Below, in pieces: positions 10,097 to 18,380 of a stretch of DNA of 64,000 nucleotides. The notes beneath the pieces are model-generated. The model ran no database searches. It was not told the DNA's origin and saw only the letters and a program-made list of their open reading frames with translations. The position numbers and the translations under genes are program-made. Within the stretch, counting starts at the first letter, position 1, and every line of letters starts with the position of its first letter. Where the stretch lies: NCBI GenBank assembly GCA_024760545.1, contig CP060501.1, positions 2,992,036 through 3,056,035 on the forward strand, in the 5' to 3' direction. The DNA is from Nitrospira sp. Lineage in GTDB: Bacteria > Nitrospirota > Nitrospiria > Nitrospirales > Nitrospiraceae.

Positions 10097-11082
10097 CCCA
10101 ATTGCTCCAGCACCGCCGCGGCCAGCAACGGCAGCATGATTTCGTGGTGACCGGTCAGAGAATAGCCCTGGCCGCCCTTCTGCGTGGGGCGTCGCACGAC
10201 ATTCGTCTGCGGACGGTAATGAGAGAGGAAATCCATATTCACCGTGGTGATGTTCGCGATCGGATGGCCGAGATTTCGCCCCAACGACAGTGCTTTTAGA
10301 AACACCTCGGGAAGTATCACGGCCGATCCGATATTCAGGTAGACGCCGCCTTCCATCCCCGCAACAACGGCGGTCAAGCGCCTGAAGTCGAGAAGAGACG
10401 TGGCTCCGATGGCTGCTCCGTCCGCGGAGGGATGCATGTGGATGATATCGGTTCCGACTGCCACGTGCACCGTCACCGGTATACCGAGCTGGGCGCCGGT
10501 GGCTAAGATACTGACGGCTCGATTCGGAAACTGATTGCTAGAATGATTCAGATAGCGCCCGATGGCTTCACCCATCCCGTGGCCGTCCTTCGCCCCACGC
10601 GTGATCGCCTCATTCAGGATCCGTCCTGTCTCCTCCGCCATGCCGAACCGACCATCGTCGATCTCGGCATCGACTTCTTCAGACGTGTGACCCATCAGAG
10701 CCAATTCGAAGTCGTGAATAATCCCTGCCCCGTTCATCGCCACTGCGGTGACGATGCCTCGCTCCATCAAATCCGTGATGACCGGGGACAGCCCAACCTT
10801 GATCACATGGGCGCCGATCCCGACGATCACGGGACGGTGATTCCGATGCGCCTTCACGACGGCGTTCGCGACGGCCCGCAACGTCTTGACCGCTAAGATG
10901 TCCGGGAGGCGCGAATAGAATGTCGCGAACGATCCTCCGCGTTTCCACGGTGTGGCGAAGTCCGAAAGCCGTACCTTGCTGTGCCGTTTCTTCAACGGAT
11001 AGGTCTTGAGATCCGACGCATTGATCGGAGGGATCAAGGCGGGAGGACGAGTCGGGGAAGTCCGATCAGGACGCTTTCCCAA
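10093..11082 (-). CDS. Conserved protein of unknown function between gmhA and the SprT-like gene
   Basis: A 329-residue soluble protein that I do not recognise with certainty. It has an alpha/beta pattern with glycine-rich turns, PVIVGIGAHVIKVGLSP and AVAMNGAGIIHDFELALMG, then VAVGTDIIHMHPSADG and MEGGVYLNIGSAVILPEVF. The IHDFELALMG segment is reminiscent of the Rossmann-like enzymes related to deoxyhypusine synthase and the archaeal LOR/SDH domain, but the active-site motifs of those enzymes are not evident. It overlaps gmhA by 17 nt upstream and the SprT-like gene by 4 nt downstream, so it is certainly co-transcribed with them. No signal peptide or membrane segment is visible. Confidence 0.75.
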   Translation of the reverse strand: MGKRPDRTSPTRPPALIPPINASDLKTYPLKKRHSKVRLSDFATPWKRGGSFATFYSRLPDILAVKTLRAVANAVVKAHRNHRPVIVGIGAHVIKVGLSPVITDLMERGIVTAVAMNGAGIIHDFELALMGHTSEEVDAEIDDGRFGMAEETGRILNEAITRGAKDGHGMGEAIGRYLNHSSNQFPNRAVSILATGAQLGIPVTVHVAVGTDIIHMHPSADGAAIGATSLLDFRRLTAVVAGMEGGVYLNIGSAVILPEVFLKALSLGRNLGHPIANITTVNMDFLSHYRPQTNVVRRPTQKGGQGYSLTGHHEIMLPLLAAAVLEQLG

Positions 11083-11644
11083 GGAGATGATCCTCTACCA
11101 GTTCGCACAAGACATGGCCGAGTGTGATGTGGCTTTCTTGAATTCGGGAGGTGACCGTGGATGGCACGACAAAGGGATAGTCGACGAGGCCGGCCAGTTG
11201 GCTGCCTGTCGCTCCGGTCCACGCCACCGTGGTCAAACCACATTCGCGGGCGGCGGCGATCCCCTTCAGCACGTTCGGAGAATTCCCGCTGGTGCTGATG
11301 CCGATCGCGATGTCGCCTGGTCGGCCATGCGCCCGCACCTGGCGGGCAAACAGTTCTTCATAGCCGTAGTCGTTCGCGATGCAGGTAATGGCGGCAATGT
11401 CCGTCGCCAGCGCGATCGCAGGCAGCGGTACCCGGTCGCGTTTGTACCGTCCGACAAATTCCGCCGCGATATGGGCGGCGTCCGTTGAACTCCCTCCGTT
11501 ACCGAAGAGCAGAACCTTGTTGCCGTTCCGGAAGGCCTGCGCGATGAGCGTGGCGACCTCCACGATTCGGTCGGCATATTCGCGCGCAAACTGCTGCTTG
11601 ACGTTCGCACTGTCGGCAAAGGCCGTCAAAACAAGTGTTTGCAT
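11066..11644 (-). CDS. gmhA: Phosphoheptose isomerase
   Basis: A 192-residue SIS-domain enzyme converting sedoheptulose 7-phosphate to D-glycero-D-manno-heptose 7-phosphate, the first step of ADP-heptose synthesis. The SIS phosphate loop is seen in LLFGNGGSSTDAAHIAAEF, with GISTSGNSPNVLKG as the second loop. The metal/catalytic Glu of AAEFVGRY and the His of ESHITLGHVLCE match the family. It is the first gene of a three-gene minus-strand operon. It is transcribed away from the CARF gene, whose start codon lies about 110 bp away. Confidence 0.95.
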   Translation of the reverse strand: MQTLVLTAFADSANVKQQFAREYADRIVEVATLIAQAFRNGNKVLLFGNGGSSTDAAHIAAEFVGRYKRDRVPLPAIALATDIAAITCIANDYGYEELFARQVRAHGRPGDIAIGISTSGNSPNVLKGIAAARECGLTTVAWTGATGSQLAGLVDYPFVVPSTVTSRIQESHITLGHVLCELVEDHLLGKAS

Positions 11645-11755
11645 GGTCGGATTCTAGGGAAGGGAGTCTGGACTGTCAAGGTTGGGAGATCCCTTCATCA
11701 TATCCTGCAGCATCAAATTGAACACGGGATAGGGCGATGTTATAGTCGTCGCGCG

Positions 11756-13012
11756 ATGGCAAAAGATCAACCCGTCAAGGTACTCGTGATCGCATTGGTC
11801 GATGACGCGATGTCGGCGGTCTATTCGATCAATCGGCTCACGCCGGAGGCCTTGTGTTTTGTGTTGCCGGAAGGAAGCAAGGCCTTGGTGGAGTCTGCCG
11901 TGCAACCGAACATCCAGCAGATGCCGAGACGGTGGGATTGGATTGTGCTGGCGGAAACCGCTGAGTTCCCGACCTCCTATCAGACGCTTGCGCGCTCGTT
12001 GCCTGAACTGTTGCGGACGTGGGAGGTGCAGCCGGGTGAGCTGGTTGTGGACGTGAGTGGGGCGACACCGGCGATGGCCGGAGCGCTCACTGTGGTGGCG
12101 CTGCCGTGGACTTCTCGGCTGGTCGAACTGAGTCCGGCTCGCGAAGGACTTGATGGTGATCGCATTGAATTGGGCACGAAGACCCTCGTCTGGACGCAGA
12201 GCAATCCATGGGACGAGCAAGCGACGGTATCACGACGAGAAGGATGTGAGCTATTCAACCGAGGACTCTTCCACGCTGCAGCCAAACTCTTTCATGATGT
12301 GGAACTGCGGGTCAGTGGCGGGCAGAAGCCGCTGTATCGGGCATTGACGGATTTGGCTGACGGCTATGAATTGTGGGAACGGTTTCACTATCGTCAAGCT
12401 TGGGACAAATTGAAAACTGCGACGAAGGCTTTAGAAATGGCTTCGCTCTGGGGTGGACCGCCCGGCTTGAAGTCGGTCGTGCCTCCTATCAAGGCCAATG
12501 CCGGTTTCCTTGAAAAGATCGTCCTTGATTCCGCTGAGGTCAAAGAATTTGTGCCGTTAGATCTCTTGGCGCATGCAGGCAGAAGGCTCCTTGCCGGACG
12601 CGATCCTGAAGCGGCTATGGTCTCACTCGTCCGTGCTCTGGAGGCATTTGCCCAGGTCCGACTCCACAAGGCGCACAAGATGAGGAGCTGGGATGTGGCG
12701 CCCGAGCAGCTCCCACAGGCGCTTCAGGAAATGTGTCGCACCTGTTATCTCGAAGACATCGACGGCAAGTACAAGCTGCCGCTGCAGGCACAGTTTCGTG
12801 TGCTGGCCGGGTTGGGCGATCAACTGGGACAAACCTTCCTCAGGGAATGGCAGAAGATGAAGCCCCTGCTTGACGCAGCGAACCATGCGGTGTTGGGTCA
12901 TGGCTTCGAGCCCATCAAATCGGAACGAGTGCAGCAGTTGTACGAAGTGATCGTCCGACTCACCGGGGTTGCAGAGTCGTCGTTACCGAAGTTTCCGGTC
13001 CTGAGCCTTTAG
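11756..13012 (+). CDS. CARF-domain protein of the Cas02710 (TIGR02710) family, orphan
   Basis: A 418-residue protein that I assign to the CRISPR-associated Cas02710/TIGR02710 family. Residues 1-150 form the CARF Rossmann-like domain. They begin VKVLVIALVDDAM and contain the ligand-loop motif VDVSGATPAMAGAL (Asp99), the counterpart of the DxTGGTKxM loop. The middle region has REGCELFNRGLFHAAAKLF and GYELWERFHYRQAWDKL, typical of the family. The helical C-terminus carries RLHKAH (302-307) and NHAVLGHG (376-383). Members are thought to sense cyclic oligoadenylate in type III CRISPR immunity. There are no cas genes or repeats within this window. In the second motif the Arg expected before Asn is Ala375. 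The start at 11756 is chosen because the residues upstream look non-coding. No strong ribosome site is seen. Confidence 0.82.
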   Translation: MAKDQPVKVLVIALVDDAMSAVYSINRLTPEALCFVLPEGSKALVESAVQPNIQQMPRRWDWIVLAETAEFPTSYQTLARSLPELLRTWEVQPGELVVDVSGATPAMAGALTVVALPWTSRLVELSPAREGLDGDRIELGTKTLVWTQSNPWDEQATVSRREGCELFNRGLFHAAAKLFHDVELRVSGGQKPLYRALTDLADGYELWERFHYRQAWDKLKTATKALEMASLWGGPPGLKSVVPPIKANAGFLEKIVLDSAEVKEFVPLDLLAHAGRRLLAGRDPEAAMVSLVRALEAFAQVRLHKAHKMRSWDVAPEQLPQALQEMCRTCYLEDIDGKYKLPLQAQFRVLAGLGDQLGQTFLREWQKMKPLLDAANHAVLGHGFEPIKSERVQQLYEVIVRLTGVAESSLPKFPVLSL

Positions 13013-13197
13013 CATCGTCGCTCGTGAAACGTGAAGTGTATCTCGTCGAACAAGGAAGCTATCCGAGAAAGTCTTTTGGAGAAACTGGATCACGAGTCAA
13101 AGATGCTCAGAAATCTGATCAAGCGGTTATAGCAAAAGACGGTTTACAAGTGCGAGTTGCAGCGCATGCGAGATTCGCTTCACGAACGACGAGATGC
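13012..13197. repeat. Dispersed palindromic repeat, copy 1 (between CARF gene and ybgC)
   Basis: An inverted-repeat element of about 186 bp. The left arm at 13012-13045 contains CGTCGCTCGTGAA and GTGTATCTCG; the right arm at 13168-13197 contains GCGAGATTCGCTTCACGAAC. The right arm is the reverse complement of the left with small gaps. It starts at the last base of the CARF stop codon and extends into the first codons of ybgC, so it fills the whole intergenic space. It belongs to the same family as the copies at 23039, 23373 and 61372. Confidence 0.75.
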
Positions 13198-13606
13198 CAT
13201 CGAAGTTCGCATCTACTACGAAGATACCGATTGCGGCGGGGTGGTCTATTACGCCAATTATCTGAAATATTTTGAGCGGGCCCGTACCGAGTATCTTGAA
13301 GCGCGAGGGTATTCAGTTTCGGCATTGATGAAACAAAGCATTCTCTTCGTGGTGGTGCACGCCGAAGTGGCGTATTGCTCGCCTGGTCGGTACGGAGAAA
13401 CGTTGGTCGTCGAAACGGAAGTGGGCGATGTAACCCGGGCTGCGTTGACATTTTCGCATGTCGTGTGTGAGAAGGCGAGCGGCCGCGTGGTTGTGAAAGG
13501 CTCGGCTCGGTTGGCGGCGACGGACGGGAACGGAAAAGTCAAACGTCTGGACAGAACCATGGTCGCCGCGCTTCAGTCAGCGATCCATCCTTCATCCACG
13601 GCCTGA
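13166..13606 (+). CDS. ybgC: YbgC-type acyl-CoA thioesterase (hotdog fold)
   Basis: A 146-residue 4-hydroxybenzoyl-CoA/acyl-CoA thioesterase family protein. The signature is YYEDTDCGGVVYYANYLKYFERARTEYL, with the catalytic Asp in the DTDCGG-type segment, followed by strands of the hotdog fold (VVVHAEVAYCSPGRYGETL). In proteobacteria YbgC sits with tol-pal genes; none are adjacent here. The only ATG that gives the complete domain is at 13166, inside the right arm of a palindromic repeat, so about ten N-terminal residues (RDSLHERRDA) are repeat-encoded. A TTG at 13157 is an alternative. There is no good ribosome binding site, so expression may depend on the upstream transcript. Confidence 0.9.
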   Translation: MRDSLHERRDAIEVRIYYEDTDCGGVVYYANYLKYFERARTEYLEARGYSVSALMKQSILFVVVHAEVAYCSPGRYGETLVVETEVGDVTRAALTFSHVVCEKASGRVVVKGSARLAATDGNGKVKRLDRTMVAALQSAIHPSSTA

Positions 13607-13697
13607 TCCTAACGCGAAAACAGCGCGTGAAGCTCCCGCATTCAGCAAGTGCCGCCGCCGATCGCGTATCCGTAACAACGCATCGTAGTTTTGCGCC

Positions 13698-13727
13698 TTG
13701 ACTTGAAACCTACCTGCTCCGTACATT
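13698..13727 (+). promoter_or_regulatory. Candidate sigma70-type promoter for the protoglobin gene
   Basis: TTGACT at 13698-13703 and TACATT at 13722-13727 are separated by 18 bp and lie about 25 bp before the protoglobin start codon. A strong ribosome site (AAAGGAG) falls between them and the ATG. This is a sequence match only. Confidence 0.45.
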
Positions 13728-13751
13728 CGAAAAAAAGAAAGGAGTTGTGTC

Positions 13752-14351
13752 ATGAGTCAACAGTCAACTATCCCCGGTTACACGTACGGCACCCCTGCGG
13801 TTACAACGTCCCCTGTGACAGTTGCCGATTTTGAGTTGATGAAAAAGAGCGCCTTGTTCGGCGACGAGGATGTGAAGTATTTGCGTCTATCGCTCGATGT
13901 CGTGAAGGATCAAGTCGAGGCGATCCTCGACGTCTGGTATGGGTTCGTCGGATCCCAGCCCCATCTGCTCAAGTCCTTCTTGGGCAAGGGCGACGGCAAG
14001 CCGCTCGGTGATTATCTGGGCGGCGTGCGCAAGCGGTTCGGCCAATGGATTCTCGACACGGCCCGTGCGGAATACGACCAGAAATGGCTCGACTATCAGC
14101 ACGAGATCGGCTTGCGGCATCATCGCACCAAGAAGAACCGTACGGACAATGCGGCTGCATCCGCTGAAGTCGTCCCGTTTCGTGATCTCTTCGCGCTCAT
14201 CTTTCCGGTGACCTTTACGCTCAAGCCGTTTCTTGCTAAGAAAGGTCACTCCGCTGAGGACGTTGAGAAGATGTATGCTGCATGGGTGAAATCCTGCCTG
14301 CTTCAGGTGACGCTGTGGAGCCATCCCTACGTGAAAGCCGGAGATTTCTAA
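13752..14351 (+). CDS. Protoglobin family haem protein
   Basis: A 199-residue single-domain protoglobin (globin-coupled-sensor-like globin without an output domain). The fold is recognisable from FGDEDVKYLRLSLDVV, FLDVWY-like and KRFGQWILDTARAEYDQ segments. The haem-pocket stretch YQHEIGLRHHRTKKNRTD contains the proximal His candidate. Protoglobins bind O2, CO and NO and are proposed to act in gas sensing or detoxification; the partner here is unknown. The start follows AAAGGAG at the right distance. The gene stands alone, with its own promoter candidate. The previous gene ends about 145 bp upstream. Confidence 0.92.
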   Translation: MSQQSTIPGYTYGTPAVTTSPVTVADFELMKKSALFGDEDVKYLRLSLDVVKDQVEAILDVWYGFVGSQPHLLKSFLGKGDGKPLGDYLGGVRKRFGQWILDTARAEYDQKWLDYQHEIGLRHHRTKKNRTDNAAASAEVVPFRDLFALIFPVTFTLKPFLAKKGHSAEDVEKMYAAWVKSCLLQVTLWSHPYVKAGDF

Positions 14352-14677
14352 CGAAACACAAGGTAGAGTCCGGGGATAGACTGGTCCTCATCGGAGCGGA
14401 CTTCGGTGAGGGTCATGATGTTCCCGGCTCATCCGTCGCAGTTCGCGTGCATATCGATCCCACTCAATCCCAGACTTGAGGCCTCATCACGCAGTTTGTC
14501 CGGATCGGTGGAGCTCATGCGGCAGACTCCAGACTGTGCTGGTGATAGGAGCTTGAGGGATGACCGTTTGCTGCATCCGCCTAGGAGAGAGTTTCGGCGC
14601 GGATTATGGCTTGTGGATACTCTAGAGCTTGGCGATCAGGTCAACCGACAGGGCCGTGTAAGGTCCCCTCTGTCGCG
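14352..14677. other. Intergenic region with no recognised gene
   Basis: A 326-bp stretch between the convergent protoglobin and OmpA-like genes. Short open frames exist, but none has a convincing ribosome site or recognisable product. No clear hairpin plus T-run terminator was seen. Confidence 0.5.
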
Positions 14678-16114
14678 TCAACGATTCACCACACGTTGAG
14701 TGACTCCCTTGTGGTGGCGGGAAGCTACTCGGGATTTCTTGCCGACGTGGTTGTCTTTCTCGCCCGACAGGACACTGGGTTCTGACCACTGAGTGACGAT
14801 AATCTCCACCCGTCTGTTTTTACTCCGACCTTTATCGGTATCGTTGCTTGCGATGGGTCTGGTGGCCGCGTATCCGACCGATTTGACTCGATCGGCTTCG
14901 ACCCCGCTGCCGATCAAAGCCTGACCGGCGTGTTCAGCTCGTGCCTGGGAGAGTTCGATATTGTCTCGAAACGTTCTGCGAGGGTCGCTTCGGACGGGCT
15001 TGCTGTCGGTATGTCCGGCCACTTCGATGCTCTGGTAACGGAAATCATGCAAGATCGCCCCGATCCGTTCGAGCAACGAGGCGCCTCCCGGGGTCATCGT
15101 CACTTCGCCTGAACCGAATAGCTCGCCCGTCGCTAACGCCAGGGTCAGTTTATTACCCCGCTGCCGTAAGCCCACACGACCTTTCTTAAGCTCATCTTGC
15201 AGTGCGCTGCTGAGACTTTCACTGACCTTGGTGAGATCACTTCCTATGGCTTTCGCATCGTCCGGACGAACCGGATGGGGTTCTTGAGTAGGAGCTGCCT
15301 CGCCTTGCTTCGTAGAATTACGCTCCATCTCTGCAAGCAATTGCTTCGCCTGCGCGAGTTCCGCATTTCTGGCCGTAAGCTGCGGGTCGAGATCAGTCAG
15401 CTTTTGCGTGACTTGCTTAAGGTTGTCCTCAAGCTGCGCCAGATCCTGCTCTTTTCCTGCCAGTTGCTGTTCTAGCTCAACCACTCTGTTCCTGGCTTGC
15501 GTTAACTCTCCAGTCTGTGAGGGCACGTCACCGTTGAGTTTGGAATTGTCGTCGGGCTCGGATCGCGGGACTCTGGCCCCTTTCTTTTCTGCATCAAGCT
15601 GACGCTCGAGTTCGACGATTCGGCGCTTTGCATTCTCGAGACTGCTGACCGCAAGTTGTCGCTCGAGATCTTCGATTCGCTGTTTAGCCTGCTGCAGGTC
15701 GCTTTTCGTCGTGCTCAGCTCTTGAGACGGCTGGCTGTGTGAGTCTCCTGGGTCGCGCAGAGCATTGAGCGCCTGTTCTTTTTGGGCAAGCTGTGTCTCT
15801 AAAACACCCACGCGCTGCTTCTCAGCGTTCAGGAGATCATTCGCCGCCGTTGCCTTCTCTCGCAGCAGAGACAGTTCTTTCTCTTTCGCTGAGAGCTGCT
15901 GCTGGAGCTTGTCCAACGACGGCTCCTTCTCTGCTTCGCCTTTCGAGGTTTGGGGCGGAAACGAATACTTATTCTGGGGGAAATGGTCGTCGTGAACCTT
16001 GTAGAGAGGCGTTGTCGAGGTGCTACTTGTCGCTTGAAAGCCGGCTGCGATACTCGGAACGTGTCCGTTGATCAGCGTGAAGGTCGATGCCAGCACCAAC
16101 GCAAGTAACTTCAT
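14678..16114 (-). CDS. OmpA/MotB-domain protein with long periplasmic coiled coil
   Basis: A 478-residue exported protein. A signal peptide occupies about residues 1-24 (MKLLALVLASTFTLINGHVPSIAA). Residues about 65-290 are heptad-like coiled coil with repeated blocks such as LEQQLAGKEQDLAQLE and RIVELERQLDAEKK. The C-terminal third is an OmpA-like peptidoglycan-binding domain: SIEVAGHTDSKPV, NIELSQARAEHAGQAL, VGYAATRPIASNDTDKGRSKNRRVEI. It probably links the envelope to peptidoglycan with the coiled coil as spacer. There is no beta-barrel part, unlike true OmpA. The gene stands alone on the minus strand. Confidence 0.88.
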   Translation of the reverse strand: MKLLALVLASTFTLINGHVPSIAAGFQATSSTSTTPLYKVHDDHFPQNKYSFPPQTSKGEAEKEPSLDKLQQQLSAKEKELSLLREKATAANDLLNAEKQRVGVLETQLAQKEQALNALRDPGDSHSQPSQELSTTKSDLQQAKQRIEDLERQLAVSSLENAKRRIVELERQLDAEKKGARVPRSEPDDNSKLNGDVPSQTGELTQARNRVVELEQQLAGKEQDLAQLEDNLKQVTQKLTDLDPQLTARNAELAQAKQLLAEMERNSTKQGEAAPTQEPHPVRPDDAKAIGSDLTKVSESLSSALQDELKKGRVGLRQRGNKLTLALATGELFGSGEVTMTPGGASLLERIGAILHDFRYQSIEVAGHTDSKPVRSDPRRTFRDNIELSQARAEHAGQALIGSGVEADRVKSVGYAATRPIASNDTDKGRSKNRRVEIIVTQWSEPSVLSGEKDNHVGKKSRVASRHHKGVTQRVVNR

Positions 16115-16439
16115 GGCTTTATCTCACTTCCTTGGAGAATAACGTACAGTGATCGCAAGATAGAGTGGGAGGATTTCCGCCGGGCCTCAGGGCTCCGGAA
16201 CGCTGCTCACGATAAACCCGCACTGCAACAAGAGTTGAAGCGTCAGGGTTCTACTATAAAAAACGTCGATGCGCTTCTTCATCAGTGCCTCTGTGAACGA
16301 AAAAAGTCAGCCTATCCTATCCCCTTCCAGAATCACTTTGCAATCGAGGTCTTCGCGCTTTCCTCGAGCGCGCCATTTCGGCCCTGTTCGGCTTAATCAA
16401 GCGGGGTGACGGTGTGCGGTGGTCGGCGTTTGATCCGCA
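16115..16439. other. Intergenic region, nothing recognised
   Basis: A 325-bp stretch upstream of the OmpA-like gene and downstream of the small lipoprotein gene. It should hold the promoter of the OmpA-like gene, but no convincing -35/-10 pair or repeat was identified. Confidence 0.4.
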
Positions 16440-16763
16440 TCACTCAACAGGGTAGAAAGGATCTTTATTAAAAACCCGCTTGCCCCCTGCAATTCCACTT
16501 CCCGAACACTGATAGCCTTCGTGATTCAAAATTGGGAAGAAGAAGGAAAACCAATTGGTGCCCACTTCCACATCCTCGGGATTCAACCGCATGTTCCTCT
16601 GGCGCGCTTCCAGCTTCAGATTGAGCAAACAGCCATCCTGTGTGTACCCGGTTGCCGTGATTCTTGCGGACGGATCTCCTACCGGTTGCTTCGTCTGTGA
16701 CGCGCAGGCGACGAGGAATAACGATGAGACAATCCCAAGTGTCATAAGACGAAATGTTTTCAC
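16440..16763 (-). CDS. Small lipoprotein of unknown function
   Basis: A 107-residue protein with a lipoprotein signal (MKTFRLMTLGIVSSLFLVAC, lipidated Cys20). The mature part contains two Cys (GCLLN and YQCSGSG) that could form a disulfide, and no domain that I recognise. It is likely anchored in the outer or inner membrane and faces the periplasm. It is a single gene without close partners. Confidence 0.65.
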   Translation of the reverse strand: MKTFRLMTLGIVSSLFLVACASQTKQPVGDPSARITATGYTQDGCLLNLKLEARQRNMRLNPEDVEVGTNWFSFFFPILNHEGYQCSGSGIAGGKRVFNKDPFYPVE

Positions 16764-17457
16764 CGTTACCTCAAGCGATCGTTCATGTGACTACCGGCTG
16801 ACGGCTATGATGGACCTCAAGGGGCAAGGTCTGGGGAGATTAGTGGGGTTGGGAGCCTGACAAACGTTCCCATTTAAAAACAGCTTCCCTCGTCTGAGTT
16901 GCGGCGCATCCTCACATCTGCCCGACTACTTCCGTGAGGGGACGTGTTCGGAACTCATGAAAGTGGTGAGATTGTCGGAGAAACACACGGAATGTGTCAA
17001 GAAACGAGAAGAGAATCACCGGAACGCTTGATCCTCAGGGTTCCTGGGCAAGCTGTGATTGCCACAAAATTTAGTCCCCACCTTCTGTGGATAACCGTGT
17101 GAATAACTCGCCCTGGATACCAAAGCATGCCTCAATGACGTATTAATTCATCAAACTGCCTATTTTTTAGGCGTCTGTACCGGAACAGTTGAGGCACAAC
17201 TAATAGTGGTCCAAGTGTTCCTTCTAAACGTTTTCACCGCATTCCTAGCAATCTGTGCCTGGTGCCGAAAAGTTCACCGTAACGGAGTCGTTACCAATGC
17301 AACTATTTGGATCGCTATCCACAGCCTCGGGAATTTTCTGGGGATCACAGCCTAATCCATAGGCCAGGAGCGATGTTTGGCATCTGTCAAGAGCTGGTTA
17401 AAAAAAGAAAGCATCCTGGCAGCTGAAGAAGATAGGGCCAAATGGCTGCGAGACGAG
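16764..17457. other. Long intergenic region, nothing recognised
   Basis: A 694-bp stretch with only short frames on both strands and in-frame stops throughout. No tRNA-like cloverleaf, insertion sequence end or repeat family member was recognised. It could be degenerate coding sequence or hold an unidentified small RNA; the sequence alone does not say. Confidence 0.4.
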
Positions 17458-17634
17458 CTACTTTTTCCTATACACATTGAGCCCGACTTTCTCTTGCCGA
17501 TTCGGAACTGTCACATTTCCTTCCGTCGAAGCGATGATAATCGTCTTGCCGGTTGAGGACGGACCGAATTCCTTCGAGAGATCCACTCTAATCGTCAACA
17601 TAGATCCCTCCACGCTCATCTCGACATTCTTCAT
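17458..17634 (-). CDS. Small conserved hypothetical protein (58 aa)
   Basis: A 58-residue protein starting MKNVEMSVEGSMLTIRVDL. It alternates hydrophobic and polar residues as in a small beta-sheet protein and ends with a basic tail. The sequence SSTGKTIIIASTEGNVTVP is reminiscent of short conserved proteins found in many bacteria, but I know of no function. The ATG at 17634 is preferred over a GTG two codons upstream because it follows GAAAGGGTG. There is no signal peptide. Confidence 0.65.
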   Translation of the reverse strand: MKNVEMSVEGSMLTIRVDLSKEFGPSSTGKTIIIASTEGNVTVPNRQEKVGLNVYRKK

Positions 17635-17749
17635 GCTCACACCCTTTCAGTACTAGGATTATGCCCTCTTGGCGTTAGCACCCTATCCTTGCCGTAGTTT
17701 CCATTCACCTCAACCGTGAAGGAGTATCTCAGTCGTCGGATCGAGCAAA

Positions 17750-18211
17750 TTAACGGGCGAAAGGTTTGCTGGAAAGTTGCTTCGCGACTTCAGCTAGGTG
17801 GCTGTGTGCAACAGCGCCCTGGAAGCTGAAAGTCAGCACAAACCCGGAACATTGTGTGTACCCTGTCCCGCCCGGACCGGTCCCGTTCCGAAAATCTCCG
17901 GTCACCATGTCACCTTCCGTGCAGACTGGGAACGCCGTTTTCTTGAACACCGGGTTCTTCAAAATCGTCTCCATCATCTCTTTCATCATAGCCACCGTTT
18001 CGGGTTGCTGATCGATGTGCACATACACCGACAGCGTCTGCGCGTTTGGCCACTGCCATGCGCAGCCCTCACCGGTACCCATACTGGCCTGGACGGATAC
18101 GAGCGAGGGAGATGACAGCAGACTACAGACTTGAGCGGCCATAGGACTTGCCGCGTGGGTAGATGGTGCCACGAGGAATGCGCCGATGACGATGAAATAG
18201 AGGACGAACAT
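17750..18211 (-). CDS. Secreted hypothetical protein
   Basis: A 153-residue protein with a signal peptide (MFVLYFIVIGAFLVAPSTHAA, cleavage about 20-21). The mature part has four Cys (VCSLL, EGCAWQW, PVCTEGD, TQCSGF), consistent with disulfides in the periplasm, and the balanced layout of a small ligand-binding or inhibitor-like domain. I do not recognise the family. It is a single gene with about 170 bp of non-coding sequence upstream. Confidence 0.6.
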   Translation of the reverse strand: MFVLYFIVIGAFLVAPSTHAASPMAAQVCSLLSSPSLVSVQASMGTGEGCAWQWPNAQTLSVYVHIDQQPETVAMMKEMMETILKNPVFKKTAFPVCTEGDMVTGDFRNGTGPGGTGYTQCSGFVLTFSFQGAVAHSHLAEVAKQLSSKPFAR

Positions 18212-18380
18212 AGGTGTGAATTGTATTCATTGTCAGCTGCTTGTTCAATGGCCTGTCCATCGACGCAGCCTCATGCGTTTTTCGAGGCTAACCCAGCTAC
18301 TCAGTGATTTTCGAGATTGACACGGCTCGAAGGGAAGGATTGACCTTAAGAGTGAACAGGTTGATTCTTCCGCTAGACTC

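Noticed and set aside
10093-11082. Deoxyhypusine synthase as the product of this gene
   Set aside because: Only a faint resemblance in one segment; the lysine and spermidine-site motifs are not evident.
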